Shown: positions 1-11,141, counted from the first letter of the stretch. The stretch: 64,000 nucleotides of DNA from Rhodopirellula halodulae (GCF_020966775.1 NZ_JAJKFV010000010.1:1-64000); one strand, 5' to 3'. Numbers and translations: made by a program. The notes: generated by a model not told the origin, from the letters alone.

Positions 1-23
1 GGCAACTTAGGCAGGTAAGACAG

Positions 24-102
24 GAGCCGTATACGGACCCGTACGTACGGTTCTGTGAGAGGGCTGAGTCAGCGGTCGCTCCGCTGGCTCACCCTACTCG
101 AT
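24..102 (+). ncRNA. Group II intron 3' end (domains V and VI), partial
   Basis: Bases 24-53 fold as a domain V hairpin. An 8-bp lower stem (24-31 with 46-53) opens with GAGCC, so the AGC catalytic triad is present. A two-base CG bulge lies on the 3' side (44-45), followed by a 4-bp upper stem and a GACC loop. Domain VI follows at about 61-94, with arms 61-75 and 81-94, and is followed by CTACTCGAT, which resembles the 3' boundary of bacterial introns; A96 is a possible branch-point. The rest of the intron and any reverse transcriptase/maturase lie left of the window. Exon junction near 102 is inferred. The intact bulge and stems suggest a recent or functional intron, but a truncated remnant cannot be excluded. 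Confidence 0.8.
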
Positions 103-103
103 T

Positions 104-344
104 GCCCGCTCGGGTCTGTTTTCCTTGGTTGAGGCAGCCCCGCGGAAATACTGAACTCTCTGATCCGCCACGTCGTAATCAAGAACCATTGGACGTTCCC
201 GTTGCCATTTGTTGCGAATCAGCTTGCTTCGCAATAGTTCCGCGCGATGGTGTCGTCCTCCGTTCTTGAGACCGCTCCGGACGCCTCCGCGTTGGCGGGC
301 ACCCACGTTTTGTTTCCATTTCTATCCTCGCCGTCATCTGTGTA
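104..344. other. Intergenic stretch between intron and first gene, no gene seen
   Basis: No protein-like reading frame was found on either strand. An ECF sigma gene is often found directly before an anti-sigma gene, so the frame that ends in TAATG at 343-347 was read specifically. It is broken by stops and does not resemble sigma region 4. The stretch may hold the 3' exon flank of the intron and the promoter of the next gene, but no convincing -35/-10 pair was identified. Confidence 0.4.
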
Positions 345-1583
345 ATGCAAGAAGATCTGCTCGGATATTTACTCGGCGCTCTCGAAGAAGACGAAATGCG
401 TCGGGTGGAGAAACTGCTGCGTGAAAGTGCGGAAGCTCGGCGAATGCTGGCCGAATTGGAACGCAAGCTTCGTCCGCTTCACGAAGACTTTGAGGTGATC
501 GAACCGCCGCCGTCGGATTTGGTTTCTCGGACGTTGGATTCACTGCCGCCGCTTCCGCCGATGCCGGGCGCGGAAGCTGCCGCTGAAGAGTCAATCGAGC
601 CCCAAGCACAAAATTCGAATGCAGCTTCGGCGGCGATCGAATCGGGTGCTTCGACACCATCGTTGACCCCAGTTTTAGAACGCGGCGATTCACTGAGTTG
701 GACGTGGCGCGACTGGGCGGGCTCGTTCACAGCGGCGTGCATTCTGTTGGCGATTGCGCTGCCCACGATGGTGGAAGGTCGCTTCATGGCTCGCAAACAA
801 GCGTGCCAGGACAACCTCCGGCAACTTGGCATGGCGATGACGCAGTACGTCAATCGCAACGCGGAAGCTCGCTTGCCGTCAGTGGAATCCGCGGGCTATC
901 AAGCTTTCGCGGGAATGTACATGCCTCGCTTGCATGCCGCTGGGCTGATGATGGATCCGACATCGACTCATTGCCCGTCCATTCAATCCAACGATTTTTG
1001 GCAGGCCAGCGGGTTGCGACCCATGGAGGACGACCAGATCGAAGTGGCCGATGAGAGTGTTGATCAAGCCACGTTGGTCACGCTGCGGATGTTGGACGAT
1101 GCGGCTCGCGAGCTGGAACGATTCAATCAAATGGGTGCGACGTCGGTGGCGGAAGAAACCGCATGGCAACGTGCGATCGCTCGTTTGCAATGGTTGCAAC
1201 AGACCGCTGGCGGGCACTACGCCTACACCCTCGGCGTTCGCGATGGCGAGCAATTCGCGTCACCACGTTTCCAAGGCCGCTCTTCGTTTGCCGTGATGAG
1301 CGATGCGGCGCTCCTGCGAGTCGTCGACATGGATTCGGACGAGGATCCTCTGCTGAACAAAGCCGCCTCCACGTCGGATGGTTTGATCAGTCACGGTGGT
1401 CGCGGGATCAACGTGCTCTACGAAGACGGACGCGTGCGTTTCATCCCGCGGGAATCGATGAACCAGTTGATCGATCATCCGCTGGTCAACCACGACGGAC
1501 GCCCGGAAGCCGGGGTGAACATCGACGACGCGTCACTCGCCCCAAGCTGGCAAGCTCCCTTCGTCCACGCCCGCCAGCGTTGA
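345..1583 (+). CDS. Membrane protein with anti-sigma-like N-terminus and DUF1559-like C-terminus
   Basis: The 412-aa product starts with a short helical segment (about residues 1-45, beginning MQEDLLGYLLGALEEDE) that resembles the cytoplasmic part of anti-sigma factors, although no HxxxCxxC zinc motif is present. A Pro/Ala/Glu-rich linker and one transmembrane helix (about 126-145) follow. Immediately after the helix comes ARKQACQDNLRQLGMAM, very like the start of DUF1559 pseudopilin-type proteins. Near the C-terminus is HGGRGINVLYEDG, a variant (X10) of the H-X9-DG signature. The parts suggest a membrane sensor whose outer domain is DUF1559-like and whose inner part could hold a sigma factor; this is inference. 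The ATG has no obvious Shine-Dalgarno and no sigma gene is visible upstream. The gene could simply be a planctomycete hypothetical. Confidence 0.75.
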   Translation: MQEDLLGYLLGALEEDEMRRVEKLLRESAEARRMLAELERKLRPLHEDFEVIEPPPSDLVSRTLDSLPPLPPMPGAEAAAEESIEPQAQNSNAASAAIESGASTPSLTPVLERGDSLSWTWRDWAGSFTAACILLAIALPTMVEGRFMARKQACQDNLRQLGMAMTQYVNRNAEARLPSVESAGYQAFAGMYMPRLHAAGLMMDPTSTHCPSIQSNDFWQASGLRPMEDDQIEVADESVDQATLVTLRMLDDAARELERFNQMGATSVAEETAWQRAIARLQWLQQTAGGHYAYTLGVRDGEQFASPRFQGRSSFAVMSDAALLRVVDMDSDEDPLLNKAASTSDGLISHGGRGINVLYEDGRVRFIPRESMNQLIDHPLVNHDGRPEAGVNIDDASLAPSWQAPFVHARQR

Positions 1584-1727
1584 AACGCTGCTTGGTTGGG
1601 TCACGATGACTCGCCAAAGCTAATCCAGCGAAGATTCACTGAATCTATCCGTCCAAGGCTGGAACTCCGGCTCACGCTACCGCATCCTAGAGAGCGGGGT
1701 AGAAATGAGCGGTTTGGTGGTGAGGAA

Positions 1728-4544
1728 ATGATGCAAAGCGGACGGAAATTTGCTTTTTGGCCGGTCCTCATTGGGATTTGGATCACCGGAAATACCTGCA
1801 TCGCTGAGATGCCTCGTCTGTGGTCGGATCGCAGTGGCAAATTCAGCGTGAAAGCAGAACTGATTCAATTAGAAAACGGCGAAGTCCGTCTGCAAAAAGA
1901 GGACGGTACCGTCATCGACGTGCCGCTGAACAGGCTTAGTCCGGCTGATCAGAGATATGTTGCGAGGCATAAGGATGAATTTTCGCAACGCGGTGATATG
2001 GGTGCAGGTCGATCGGAAGGCAGAAGATCATCACAGCGTTCCGCAAACGTCGCGGGGGTGATGGCAGGTGGGGTGGATGAAATCGCCAATTCCGTCGTCA
2101 TGATTTCGACGAACGATATGGTTGGCGCCTCCGGTTTTGGAAGCGGTTTCGTCATCGGACCGAACTTGATTGCCACCAATCATCATGTCGTCGAAGAGGC
2201 AATGCGAGCCGAAGTGCGCTATCGTGACGGAACAACCGCGAAAGTCGAAGGCTGTGTTGCAATGGACGAAGGACGCGATCTCGCAATCTTGAAAGTTGAA
2301 TCCATACCCTCTGGCATTCGCCCCCTGAAAAGCCGCCGCGATGCGAACACGCCGCTGGGAATGTCGGTCGTCGCTATCGGGCACCCGCAAGGTTTCAGTC
2401 ACACGATCAGCCAAGGCAATGTCAACGCTTTGCGTCGAACCGACGAATTGCCAATGACAGTCCGAAAGGATTTGGACGCCAATGAAAACACGACCTGGAT
2501 CCAAACGGATGCGGTGATCTCCAATGGCAGCAGTGGCGGACCCATCTTGGATTTGGACGGTGATGTGATCGGCATTGCGACTTGGATCATTCCTGGAGAG
2601 CAACTTGGATTTGCCGTCCACGTTTCGCATTTGGTGGAACTGATGGCACAAAGTCGTTCTACCCAAAGCCTGATCTTGTTTCCGCTGCATGCGCCAAGGG
2701 ATCACCCGATGATTCCGATGGAAGCCGAGGTGGCTGCAATCATGACTCAGATTTCTCGCAGGATCGAGGAAGTGTTGGTTCGTGATTTGGAAAAAACTGA
2801 TCTCGACGATTTGCATCCAGCCAAAGAGTTTGTGCCGCGTTTTCTCGAGCTGGCCGCATCCAAACCCAATACTCGAGCTGCTTTTCAAGCTCTATTCGCA
2901 GCATTGCAAATGGCGGCAACTGGGCCGGAGTCTGCGCAACCTCAGGTCGAGCGGATTATTCGGCAACTACGAAAAGACCATTTTGCTGAGGAGGGAATGA
3001 AGTATGTCGCTCTCAGTTTGGTGCCAGTTGATCATGACGCAGCCAGAGCATTCATGAAGGAATTGGTGCAGCGCGGTCAACGCGAAGATACAAAGACATG
3101 TTCGGCTTTGGCCCTGGCGATTCATTTGAAGAAGCATTCCAGTGAGCCGTTGAAGGATGCGGAAAGACAGCAAGTACTGCGTTTGCTGGAATTCGTCATC
3201 GGCAGTCGCACGCAAGCAAAAATCGAAGGTGAGTCACTGCTCGAGATTGCGAAGTCACTTCGCTATGCAGTTGAACATCTAACGATCGGCGTGACGCCTC
3301 CCGCGTTAGCAGCGAAAACGACAGAAGGCCAAACAATCAATCTGGATGCAAAGTCGGAGTCGGTGAAGTTGGTGGTGTTTTCAGCTTCGTGGTGTGGACC
3401 CAGCGAGCGTCTGTATCCACATCTACGTTATTACCGCCATCTGTATACCGAAGATCAACTTCAGATCATTGGTGTTTATGGGGATGACGCTCAAACAGTC
3501 CGTCAGCTTCAGCAAATTGGCAAAGTGAATTGGCCTTCCATCTCGCAACCGTCGTCTGATGGAATCTTCGAGTCGTGGCAGGTTCGATCCTTGCCGACGA
3601 TCTATTTGATAGATCACGAGGGTGTGATCCAGTTTGTATCCTTCGGCTATCCGGGGCGAACGTTGGATCAAGAAGTTTCGAAGTTGCTCAACGACTCCGC
3701 CAAAGCGAACATTGGGAAAGTCGCCGGAGGTCAGGCAATGCCACCGATCATCTTGTCGAACCCGGTTCCCAAGAAGGCAGAGTCGACCCCGTTAGATAAC
3801 CTAGACGCTGACAATGTCCCCACGCCCAAAGTTGTGTTGGCACCGAAGAATGACTCCTCCCGTAATTCGAATGTCGCCGGTCGTAGCTCGTCTCTGGAGG
3901 CTTCCAACAACGCGATCATGAGGCAGATCGAGCGAGCTACCGGGCCATACAACCCAAGTCTGGTTCATGATGCGAGATTGTTGGATCTTTCTGGCGTGCT
4001 CAACTGCGGACTGGCTTCGGGCAACGAAGGAATGCCATTGGACCATCTCAACGGGGTTCCTCGCGGCGAGGTTACGATGGCTGGTGTTCCATTTCAGATC
4101 CTGGATCAGTTTGTCCAGCTAAAAGGTCGGTTCCGACGTGAAGACTATCCCAAGTCAGTCAGCGTTACCGTCGATGAATCATTCGATTACCTGTTCATGC
4201 TCAACGGGTGCAAGCAGTGGCAAACGGAAGGCCAATCCTTCGTCGCTTCAGTGAGTTTCGTGTACGAAGACGGCAGCAAATCTCATTGCATGCTGAAATA
4301 CGGCGAGCACCTCACGGACAATTGGGTTAGAGGTACACCAAGAGATCTGTTGCATGCAGACGTGGCTTGGACCGGGACCAACGAGGCAATTCAGAAGAGG
4401 CCGGGTTGGACTTTAGCGTTGCACGTGATGCGTTTGAAAAACCCGCGTCCGGAAGCAAAGGTCAAGGAAGTCATCTATGAATCCAGCCTCGCCGGTGCGA
4501 TCGCTCCGTTCGTTGTCGCGATGACGGTAGCCGATTACAACTGA
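1728..4544 (+). CDS. SHD1 - Deg-type serine protease - thioredoxin-like - C-terminal beta domain fusion
   Basis: The 938-aa exported protein starts at the ATG-ATG pair at 1728, after GGTGAGGA; a signal peptide covers roughly residues 1-25. An SHD1-type segment follows (about 28-72, ending in [13 protein letters not shown]). Then comes a trypsin-like protease domain (about 100-310) with a recognisable triad: His153 in TNHHVV, Asp184 in GRDLAIL and Ser269 in NGSSGGP. After a helical region (about 320-520) there is a TlpA-like thioredoxin fold (about 530-660) with WCGPS at Cys556; the second Cys of the CxxC is Ser559, so dithiol exchange is unlikely. The last 140 residues look like an NPCBM-type carbohydrate or protein-binding beta domain. 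There is no PDZ domain, unlike classical HtrA. A periplasmic quality-control or binding role is inferred. The gene is convergent with rsmA and overlaps it by 10 bp. Confidence 0.85.
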   Translation: MMQSGRKFAFWPVLIGIWITGNTCIAEMPRLWSDRSGKFSVKAELIQLENGEVRLQKEDGTVIDVPLNRLSPADQRYVARHKDEFSQRGDMGAGRSEGRRSSQRSANVAGVMAGGVDEIANSVVMISTNDMVGASGFGSGFVIGPNLIATNHHVVEEAMRAEVRYRDGTTAKVEGCVAMDEGRDLAILKVESIPSGIRPLKSRRDANTPLGMSVVAIGHPQGFSHTISQGNVNALRRTDELPMTVRKDLDANENTTWIQTDAVISNGSSGGPILDLDGDVIGIATWIIPGEQLGFAVHVSHLVELMAQSRSTQSLILFPLHAPRDHPMIPMEAEVAAIMTQISRRIEEVLVRDLEKTDLDDLHPAKEFVPRFLELAASKPNTRAAFQALFAALQMAATGPESAQPQVERIIRQLRKDHFAEEGMKYVALSLVPVDHDAARAFMKELVQRGQREDTKTCSALALAIHLKKHSSEPLKDAERQQVLRLLEFVIGSRTQAKIEGESLLEIAKSLRYAVEHLTIGVTPPALAAKTTEGQTINLDAKSESVKLVVFSASWCGPSERLYPHLRYYRHLYTEDQLQIIGVYGDDAQTVRQLQQIGKVNWPSISQPSSDGIFESWQVRSLPTIYLIDHEGVIQFVSFGYPGRTLDQEVSKLLNDSAKANIGKVAGGQAMPPIILSNPVPKKAESTPLDNLDADNVPTPKVVLAPKNDSSRNSNVAGRSSSLEASNNAIMRQIERATGPYNPSLVHDARLLDLSGVLNCGLASGNEGMPLDHLNGVPRGEVTMAGVPFQILDQFVQLKGRFRREDYPKSVSVTVDESFDYLFMLNGCKQWQTEGQSFVASVSFVYEDGSKSHCMLKYGEHLTDNWVRGTPRDLLHADVAWTGTNEAIQKRPGWTLALHVMRLKNPRPEAKVKEVIYESSLAGAIAPFVVAMTVADYN

Positions 4545-5539
4545 TTCAATTCCGCTTGGCGGAGGGCTTCCACCAGCTCGGAGATTTGCTCGAGTGTGAG
4601 TTCTTCTGTTCGAGCGGTCTCGCCGTGGCCGAGTCGGCTGAGGATCTCGTCGATCGCGGGTTTGTCGAGACGCCCTTTCATGGCACTGATGGTCACGCTG
4701 CGCAGGAATTTGCGGCGATGGAAGAAAAGTGCTCGGACGGTTTGGTGAAAGTAGTTCAGGTCCGGGATCGCGCTTCGTCGTTCGTGATCCACGTCCAGGC
4801 GAACAATCGCGGATTCCACTTTGGGACGCGGCCAAAACACGCTCGGCGGAAGGATGCGAACGATCTCGGCTTTGCAAGTTGCTTGCACCCAAACACTCAA
4901 TGCGCCGTAGTCTTTGGAACCAGGCCCGGCGACCATGCGTTCGCCAAGCTCTTTTTGGATGGTGACCACGATCCGGTCGGGTGGAGGTGTTTGGTGCAGC
5001 AGGTTGCTGACGATCGGGGTGGCAACGTTGTAAGGCAAGTTTGCCACCAACATGAATTTGCTGTCATCCGGCAAACGCGACTTGGCGTCTCGGATTGATT
5101 CCATGATGTCGTCGCGGAACGTGCTTTTGTTTTTGAGTGCGTCGCCTTGGATCATCTTCACGTGCGGGAACGGAGCGAGTTCCTCGGACGCGAGTTGATA
5201 CAGATTCTGATCGATCTCGACGGTCAAGATCGCTCCGGCTTGTTGAGCCATGATCGACGTCAATGACCCAACGCCCGTTCCGATTTCTAGAACGATGTCA
5301 TGCGGACCGATGTCGGCCGAACGTGCGATGAGTTCAACCAAGTTCAAGTCGATCAAAAAGTTTTGACCGTACTTGGAGACGGGACGCAGCCCAGCCGCGG
5401 TCAAACGTTTGGAAAGGTACGTCGCGGTTTGCCGAGCCCCACGTGATGCCGGTTTAGGTGGGGCGGATTTCGCCGAAGCGGATTTGGTCGGCGGGCGAGT
5501 CGGAGCGACGGAAGGTTGGGGTTCGTTGTCGTCACTCAT
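4535..5539 (-). CDS. rsmA: 16S rRNA (adenine1518-N6/adenine1519-N6)-dimethyltransferase
   Basis: This KsgA/RsmA enzyme dimethylates two adjacent adenines in the helix 45 loop of 16S rRNA during late 30S assembly, using S-adenosylmethionine. The 334-aa product has a Lys/Pro/Ala-rich extension of about 50 residues, then KYGQNFLID, the SAM-binding glycine loop [11 protein letters not shown], the acidic end of strand 2 (TVEID) and the catalytic NLPYN motif. The start at 5539 was chosen because it forms an ATGA overlap with the ribE stop; another ATG lies 15 bases upstream inside ribE. Translational coupling to ribE is therefore likely. The tail converges with the protease fusion gene. Confidence 0.95.
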   Translation of the reverse strand: MSDDNEPQPSVAPTRPPTKSASAKSAPPKPASRGARQTATYLSKRLTAAGLRPVSKYGQNFLIDLNLVELIARSADIGPHDIVLEIGTGVGSLTSIMAQQAGAILTVEIDQNLYQLASEELAPFPHVKMIQGDALKNKSTFRDDIMESIRDAKSRLPDDSKFMLVANLPYNVATPIVSNLLHQTPPPDRIVVTIQKELGERMVAGPGSKDYGALSVWVQATCKAEIVRILPPSVFWPRPKVESAIVRLDVDHERRSAIPDLNYFHQTVRALFFHRRKFLRSVTISAMKGRLDKPAIDEILSRLGHGETARTEELTLEQISELVEALRQAELNQL

Positions 5540-6204
5540 GAGTTCTGGTTCCACGGTGGCTGGCTGTCTTGAGATGCGTCAGTGTTCGAGGAGGTTGTGT
5601 TGCCAAATTGCAGCGTTCGCTGAACGTATTTGGCGAGTAGGTCCGTCTCCAGGTTGATCCGGTCGCCGACTTTGCGTCCGCCAAGAGTGGTGACTTCCAA
5701 TGTGTGCGGGATCAACGCGACGGTGAAGAAGTCTTTGCCGGCATCGACCACGGTCAAGCTGATTCCGTCAATCGCAATGCTTCCCTTGCCCACGATCTGT
5801 TGAGCGTAGGCGGGCGGGACCGAGAACTTCAAATTTGCCCATGGAGGGTCGTCGACTCGTTCGATCAGTTGGCCAATGCAATCGACGTGACCGGTGACAT
5901 AGTGGCCACCCATGCGATCGCCCACGGCAAGCGAACGTTCCAGGTTGACTCGCGATCCGGTTTTCAGCTCGCCCAGGTTCGTTCGGCTGAGCGTTTCTTC
6001 TCCGGCTTCGAACGCCAAGTCGTTGCCGTCAATTTCAACAATGGTCAAGCAACATCCGTTGATCGCGATGCTGTCGCCCAGCTTCACGTCACGGTCGGGA
6101 TCCGAGAAGCGAAAATTGGGGGCTGATATGACCAGTTTCCGGCCGGGGGGCTGCTCCTCAACGGAGGTGACTTGGCCGACGGATTCGACGAGACCGGTGA
6201 ACAT
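5536..6204 (-). CDS. ribE: Riboflavin synthase, alpha chain
   Basis: Catalyses the dismutation of two 6,7-dimethyl-8-ribityllumazines to riboflavin, the last step of the pathway. The 222-aa product begins with the invariant [12 protein letters not shown], which fixes the start at 6204 although the frame is open further upstream. Two lumazine-binding repeats can be followed: the first with [11 protein letters not shown] and the second with [13 protein letters not shown]. This is normal for the trimeric enzyme. The last 20 residues are a Ser/Asn/Gln-rich tail not usual for the family. It is the first gene of a pair with rsmA. The other riboflavin enzyme of the window, ribBA, is 52 kb away, so the pathway is not clustered. 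Confidence 0.95.
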   Translation of the reverse strand: MFTGLVESVGQVTSVEEQPPGRKLVISAPNFRFSDPDRDVKLGDSIAINGCCLTIVEIDGNDLAFEAGEETLSRTNLGELKTGSRVNLERSLAVGDRMGGHYVTGHVDCIGQLIERVDDPPWANLKFSVPPAYAQQIVGKGSIAIDGISLTVVDAGKDFFTVALIPHTLEVTTLGGRKVGDRINLETDLLAKYVQRTLQFGNTTSSNTDASQDSQPPWNQNS

Positions 6205-7730
<1,526 letters not shown>

Positions 7731-7757
7731 TCGCCGAGTGATTGATTAGACGAAAAC

Positions 7758-7788
7758 GAAAGCGGAGTCCTAAGTGGCTTCGCTTTTT
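7758..7788 (+). terminator. Rho-independent terminator after eno
   Basis: GAAAGCGGAG pairs with the downstream GGCTTCGCTTT to form a stem of about ten base pairs, with a short loop around 7768-7775, followed by a T run at 7784-7789. It sits just after the eno stop and points in the same direction. Confidence 0.75.
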
Positions 7789-7840
7789 TGTTGCGCGGTT
7801 GGTGATTCGATTAGACGCTGAGTTGGAGGCGTCCGTGCGG

Positions 7841-8107
7841 TCACTGATCGTCCGAGTTTCCCGTCATGACGATTGCTTCGTCGACGATCAGAGTCGGGAT
7901 GCCGTCGCGAATTGGATACAGCCGATTGGCGGAGGAGTTGACCAGCCCGCCTTCGATGGGCGTCGTCACCCGCTCGTCCAAATGGTCGCGAGCCGACCCG
8001 GCGGCGATGGCTGCGTTGATCCGCTCAACCAGCTCGCCATCGGCCAAAGTGAGTTGTCCACCGTCTGCTGGGCAACGCAAGATAGGCAAAATATCCGGGG
8101 TGATCAT
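7841..8107 (-). CDS. Trm112 family protein (YcaR-like)
   Basis: The 88-aa product has the family's opening PDILPILRCPADGGQL and the closing segment YPIRDGIPTLIVDEA. Trm112-like proteins are small zinc-ribbon-type proteins that in eukaryotes and some bacteria stabilise methyltransferases; the bacterial partner here is unknown. Only one cysteine of the usual zinc-site pair is visible (RCPADGG), as is common in bacterial members. The gene is convergent with eno and divergent from the next gene. Confidence 0.85.
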   Translation of the reverse strand: MITPDILPILRCPADGGQLTLADGELVERINAAIAAGSARDHLDERVTTPIEGGLVNSSANRLYPIRDGIPTLIVDEAIVMTGNSDDQ

Positions 8108-8239
8108 GGCTGGCTTCTCGGGGTTTCAAAAGTTTGACTTCAACGGCGTCGAGCGCGTCTCCGAATTCTAACCTCGGCAAACTACTTTTCTTGGGGCGGC
8201 CCTGCCATGCCCGATCCCACCTGCAGACGAAGGATTGTC

Positions 8240-8998
8240 ATGCGGAATTCCAATCGGACGGTTTCGTTGTTTGTTGGCTTGTTGACGGTGGGGGCATCTT
8301 TGTCCTCGGTCAACGCTCTGGTTGCTCAGGACGGCGGCGAATTGCACGCGGATCCGGCCACCGGAATCGTTTATCGCAAACAGATCCGCCAAGTCCAACG
8401 GCCCGTTAGCGAAGTCCAAATGACGACGCGTTCCCAGACGGTCTACACGCCGAAGACCGTGGTGGAGACGAAGCCGGTGACGCGAACGTCGTTCGTTCCG
8501 GTGACCACCATGACGTTGCAACCGCGTTTGGAAGGCCGTTGGAATCCGTTTCGTCAGCCGACATTGGCCTACCGTCACGTGCCTGAAACTCGCTGGGAGG
8601 CACGTTCAGAGGTGCTGCACCAAACCGAGACACGGGTGAAGTGGGAGCCGGAAACCAAGTTGGTGCAGGTGCCCGAGCACAAGACACGGATGCAGAACGA
8701 CCAAATCGTCCAGTACGAGCCCGTTGGTCAGTTGGCTCCCAACGCTCCGACCACGTCGAACATCCGCCCCGAAATCGCGGCTCGTTTGCGTCCGGTCGAC
8801 TCCAACGCATCGATCCAGCCCATCACCACCGGAGCCGACCCTGCCACCGCTTCCCTCGCGACACGAGAACGCCCCCGTTCCTCGCTGCAATCGGGCCTGC
8901 GAGCCACCACCCTCGCTCCCACGAACCCCTCCATCTACGGCCCACCAGCCACCGGCACCTCAGTCGCCGGATTGCCCGTCATCAGCGTCTGGCGGTGA
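8240..8998 (+). CDS. Secreted planctomycete protein of unknown function
   Basis: The 252-aa product is not recognised. The ATG at 8240 is chosen because AAGGA lies just upstream and the residues that follow form a signal peptide (NRTVSLFVGLLTVGASL, probable cleavage near ALVAQ). The mature part, up to about residue 160, is made of evenly spaced Val/Thr/Arg/Glu strands (KTVVETKPVTRT, HVPETRWEAR, QTETRVKWEPETKLV). This suggests an extended beta structure. The last third is Pro/Thr/Ala-rich and probably disordered. A cell-envelope location is inferred. Confidence 0.7.
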   Translation: MRNSNRTVSLFVGLLTVGASLSSVNALVAQDGGELHADPATGIVYRKQIRQVQRPVSEVQMTTRSQTVYTPKTVVETKPVTRTSFVPVTTMTLQPRLEGRWNPFRQPTLAYRHVPETRWEARSEVLHQTETRVKWEPETKLVQVPEHKTRMQNDQIVQYEPVGQLAPNAPTTSNIRPEIAARLRPVDSNASIQPITTGADPATASLATRERPRSSLQSGLRATTLAPTNPSIYGPPATGTSVAGLPVISVWR

Positions 8999-9265
8999 GT
9001 GAATTCGTTAAGATTTGGCGAAGGTTAGAACGTTCAGTTTAGTCCTTCGTCGGACAGATGCTGCATAACTTAGCTGAGTAGCGCCCCAGCAGTCTGTGAT
9101 GGGGATTAAGTAGGCATTGATTTGATTGGGGGCCGGTCGGTAAGCGAAGAGGGAGGGTGCGGGGACTGGGTTAAATATGAGCGATAGGGGTGATCGGCCT
9201 GTGAGGGTCGAGTAAGGTGCAGGGGACGTTACTTCTTGTCGCCCTCCAATTGGTTTCGGCTGACC

Positions 9266-9943
9266 ATGAATCGATTCGTGACCGCAAGCTTGTTTGCTCT
9301 GACGTTCTTCGCCGCACGCGCGAACGGTGCACTAGTTATCCACGGTGTCCTGGATGGTGACCTACCCGGCGGTAATCCAAAGGCAATTCTTCTGTCTGCA
9401 ACAGCGGATGTCGCGGATCTGTCCATTTACGGGGTGGGGGCGTCAACCAACGGTGGAGGGACTAACGGAGAAGAATTTTCACTTTCAGGAACTGCCACAG
9501 CAGGGGACATTCTCGTGGTTGCTGGGAATAGTGCTAGTCAACAGTTCTTCTCAAGTTACTTTTCAAATACGCTTTTTCAGAATGGCTCTGCGATCATCAA
9601 CGGTGACGATGCTGTCGAATTGTTTGAGAATGGGATTGTGATTGATACCTACGGTGACCCCAATGTGGACGGTTCTGGGGAAACGTGGGAATACGAAGAC
9701 GGTTTTGCTGTCCGAGTTATGGGGACCGCCGGTGCCTTTGATCAGGCCAATTACACTTCAACAGCCGGAGGTCTGGATGGATTTGACGAGCAGATGCACA
9801 TTGATACGATCGGTAGCACCTTCGGGCTGACTGCTGTCGCTGTTCCGGAGCCGTCATCGGTAGCCTGTATTGGCGGACTGTTCATCGCTGCCGTCTTGAA
9901 GCGGAGAAGGGAGGTTCGGCTCGCACCAAACAAGATGGCTTGA
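9266..9943 (+). CDS. PEP-CTERM protein with lamin-tail-like domain
   Basis: The 225-aa product has an N-terminal signal peptide (MNRFVTASLFALTFFAARANG) and a C-terminal sorting tag: the VPEPS motif, a hydrophobic stretch (CIGGLFIAAVL) and a basic KRRR end. Such tags are recognised by an exosortase and the proteins are usually exported with exopolysaccharide. The middle (about 25-190) has VIHGVLDGDLPGGNPK and DDAVELFENGIVIDTYG, which resemble lamin-tail-like (LTD) beta domains. The ATG at 9266 is preferred over the earlier TTG because the signal peptide then begins correctly. No exosortase gene is in this window. Confidence 0.8.
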   Translation: MNRFVTASLFALTFFAARANGALVIHGVLDGDLPGGNPKAILLSATADVADLSIYGVGASTNGGGTNGEEFSLSGTATAGDILVVAGNSASQQFFSSYFSNTLFQNGSAIINGDDAVELFENGIVIDTYGDPNVDGSGETWEYEDGFAVRVMGTAGAFDQANYTSTAGGLDGFDEQMHIDTIGSTFGLTAVAVPEPSSVACIGGLFIAAVLKRRREVRLAPNKMA

Positions 9944-10238
9944 AACGCTGTTCGCCGGCACACTTTCGTGTTTCGTAATGTGAATCTGGCCGACTAGTTG
10001 CGCACTACATCCGTATGATCTTCGGCATTCGCTTCCGGTCGAACTTCCCAATGTTTGAAGCTTTGAGTTGTCGATTCTTCTTAGCTCACCTCGTGGTGTT
10101 AGCAGACACGCTACAGATTTCTGTTTGCGTCAAGAGTATGTCAGTCCGTCTGCAGAGCGTGAGCCGTTCACATTGACTCCGTCCTCTACACTCGGCAAAC
10201 GCCACTAGGGTGTCTGTCGAGCGATGTCGCAGGTGTTG
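9944..10238. other. Intergenic region, nothing recognised
   Basis: About 300 bases between the PEP-CTERM gene and the pseudogene fragment. No coding frame, RNA gene or terminator was recognised. It is part of a 1.2-kb low-coding stretch that also carries the duplicated fragment. Confidence 0.4.
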
Positions 10239-10600
10239 TTTGCGAACGCGAGTTGACTGGATGCTCGCGTTTGTCCGCCATGTCTGGTTGCACAGAATCT
10301 CGTGTGCTGTGAAGCAAGCCTACTCTATATCTGCTGCTTTGATTGGGTGGAGTCCAATGACTTCAACCATAGCTGAGCTAGATCCTTCGTGCTCGCACCG
10401 TTTGGTTCGTGCGGAGAGACGACATTGACTCGTTGGTAGTACTTGGCTGTGGCCTCGTTGAGACCGCATTTTTGTGCGATGCGGGATCGAACGATGTTGT
10501 CTTGCAGTTTGGTGATTCCGTTTCGGTCGCTGATCGTTTCTAGGAGTCGTGACTGGGCTTTGCTGAGTTGTCCGATGTCGGCGTACATGCAAGCGAGCAA
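10239..10600. repeat. Duplicated 3' segment, copy 1 (repeat A)
   Basis: This stretch matches 14475-14838 at roughly 80-85% by eye, with small indels. It covers the last ~90 codons of the DUF3857/transglutaminase gene and about 85 bases of its downstream flank, which begins TTTGCGAACGCGAG in both copies. The match stops abruptly near 10600 inside the coding part. The two copies are in the same orientation and 4.2 kb apart. Confidence 0.85.
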
Positions 10601-10612
10601 GGGACCAGTCAT
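10325..10612 (-). pseudogene. 3' fragment of a DUF3857/transglutaminase-TPR gene
   Basis: The minus-strand frame encodes about 90 residues that align with the C-terminus of the 1388-aa protein at 14557-18723. In the stretch from ACMYAD to QLWLKSL about 67 of 80 residues agree. The conserved core includes RIAQKCGLNEA and EPNGASTKDLAQLW. Everything upstream, including the transglutaminase domain and most TPRs, is absent, so this is a truncated remnant. Divergence of about 15% with an open frame suggests either a moderately old duplication or the relic of a second paralogue. Confidence 0.85.
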
Positions 10613-11141
10613 CGACTGCTCTTGCTGGGTTCCTAGCAGTAGTTATTTCTTGGCACTGCCCCGAGAACTTGCTCACCGAGCAAGAAGAGGTTGCACGAGA
10701 AATGTGTGCGTCTGAACCGCAAGCCAGATAACGCGGACCTCCCTGGAGACTGTCAACGCCTGGCCGAGGATAAAGACGCCCGCGAAACAGCAATGGGCGA
10801 TCACCGGCTTGTTGATCGAACTGTTGATCCGTGCGATTGCAGATTTTGGAGGACGTCGTTGTTTGCCTCGGAAACTACGCGAACGATTCGTTGTTTGAAC
10901 TGTTGACGCACCAGGCCGACTGTGTTGTTGATAGTTGTGTCTGGCAAAATGCAGTGACTACGAACGCCGCGTTTGGTGATTGGGGGATGTCTTGTTGGTG
11001 GGCGATGTGGAGGGCGTGAAGACTATGTGAATCACGACTATTCAGCCTTCTTCGATCTGGTGCGTGGACGCCACGCGTGGCAAGCTTGGCTGCAAGTCGA
11101 ATCCAGACCTTGCAGCCTTGCTCTGACATTGGTGTCGCGTG
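10613..11141. other. Low-coding region with possible decayed minus-strand gene
   Basis: No intact gene is visible. On the minus strand a run between about 10815 and 10970 (containing TINNTVGLVRQQFKQRIVR and NNDVLQNLQSHG) reads like protein but has no start and is interrupted. A second frame over 10680-10840 has a hydrophobic run (AGVFILGQALTV). Together they could be a frameshifted relic of a gene of unknown type. No transposase motif was recognised. Confidence 0.3.

Noticed and set aside
104-344. Possible sigma-factor 3' exon after the intron
   Set aside because: The frame ending in TAATG before the anti-sigma-like gene contains stops and does not resemble sigma region 4.
2031-2888. 285-codon minus-strand frame
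   Set aside because: Complement of the protease-domain gene with His/Asp/Arg-rich composition and no recognisable domain.
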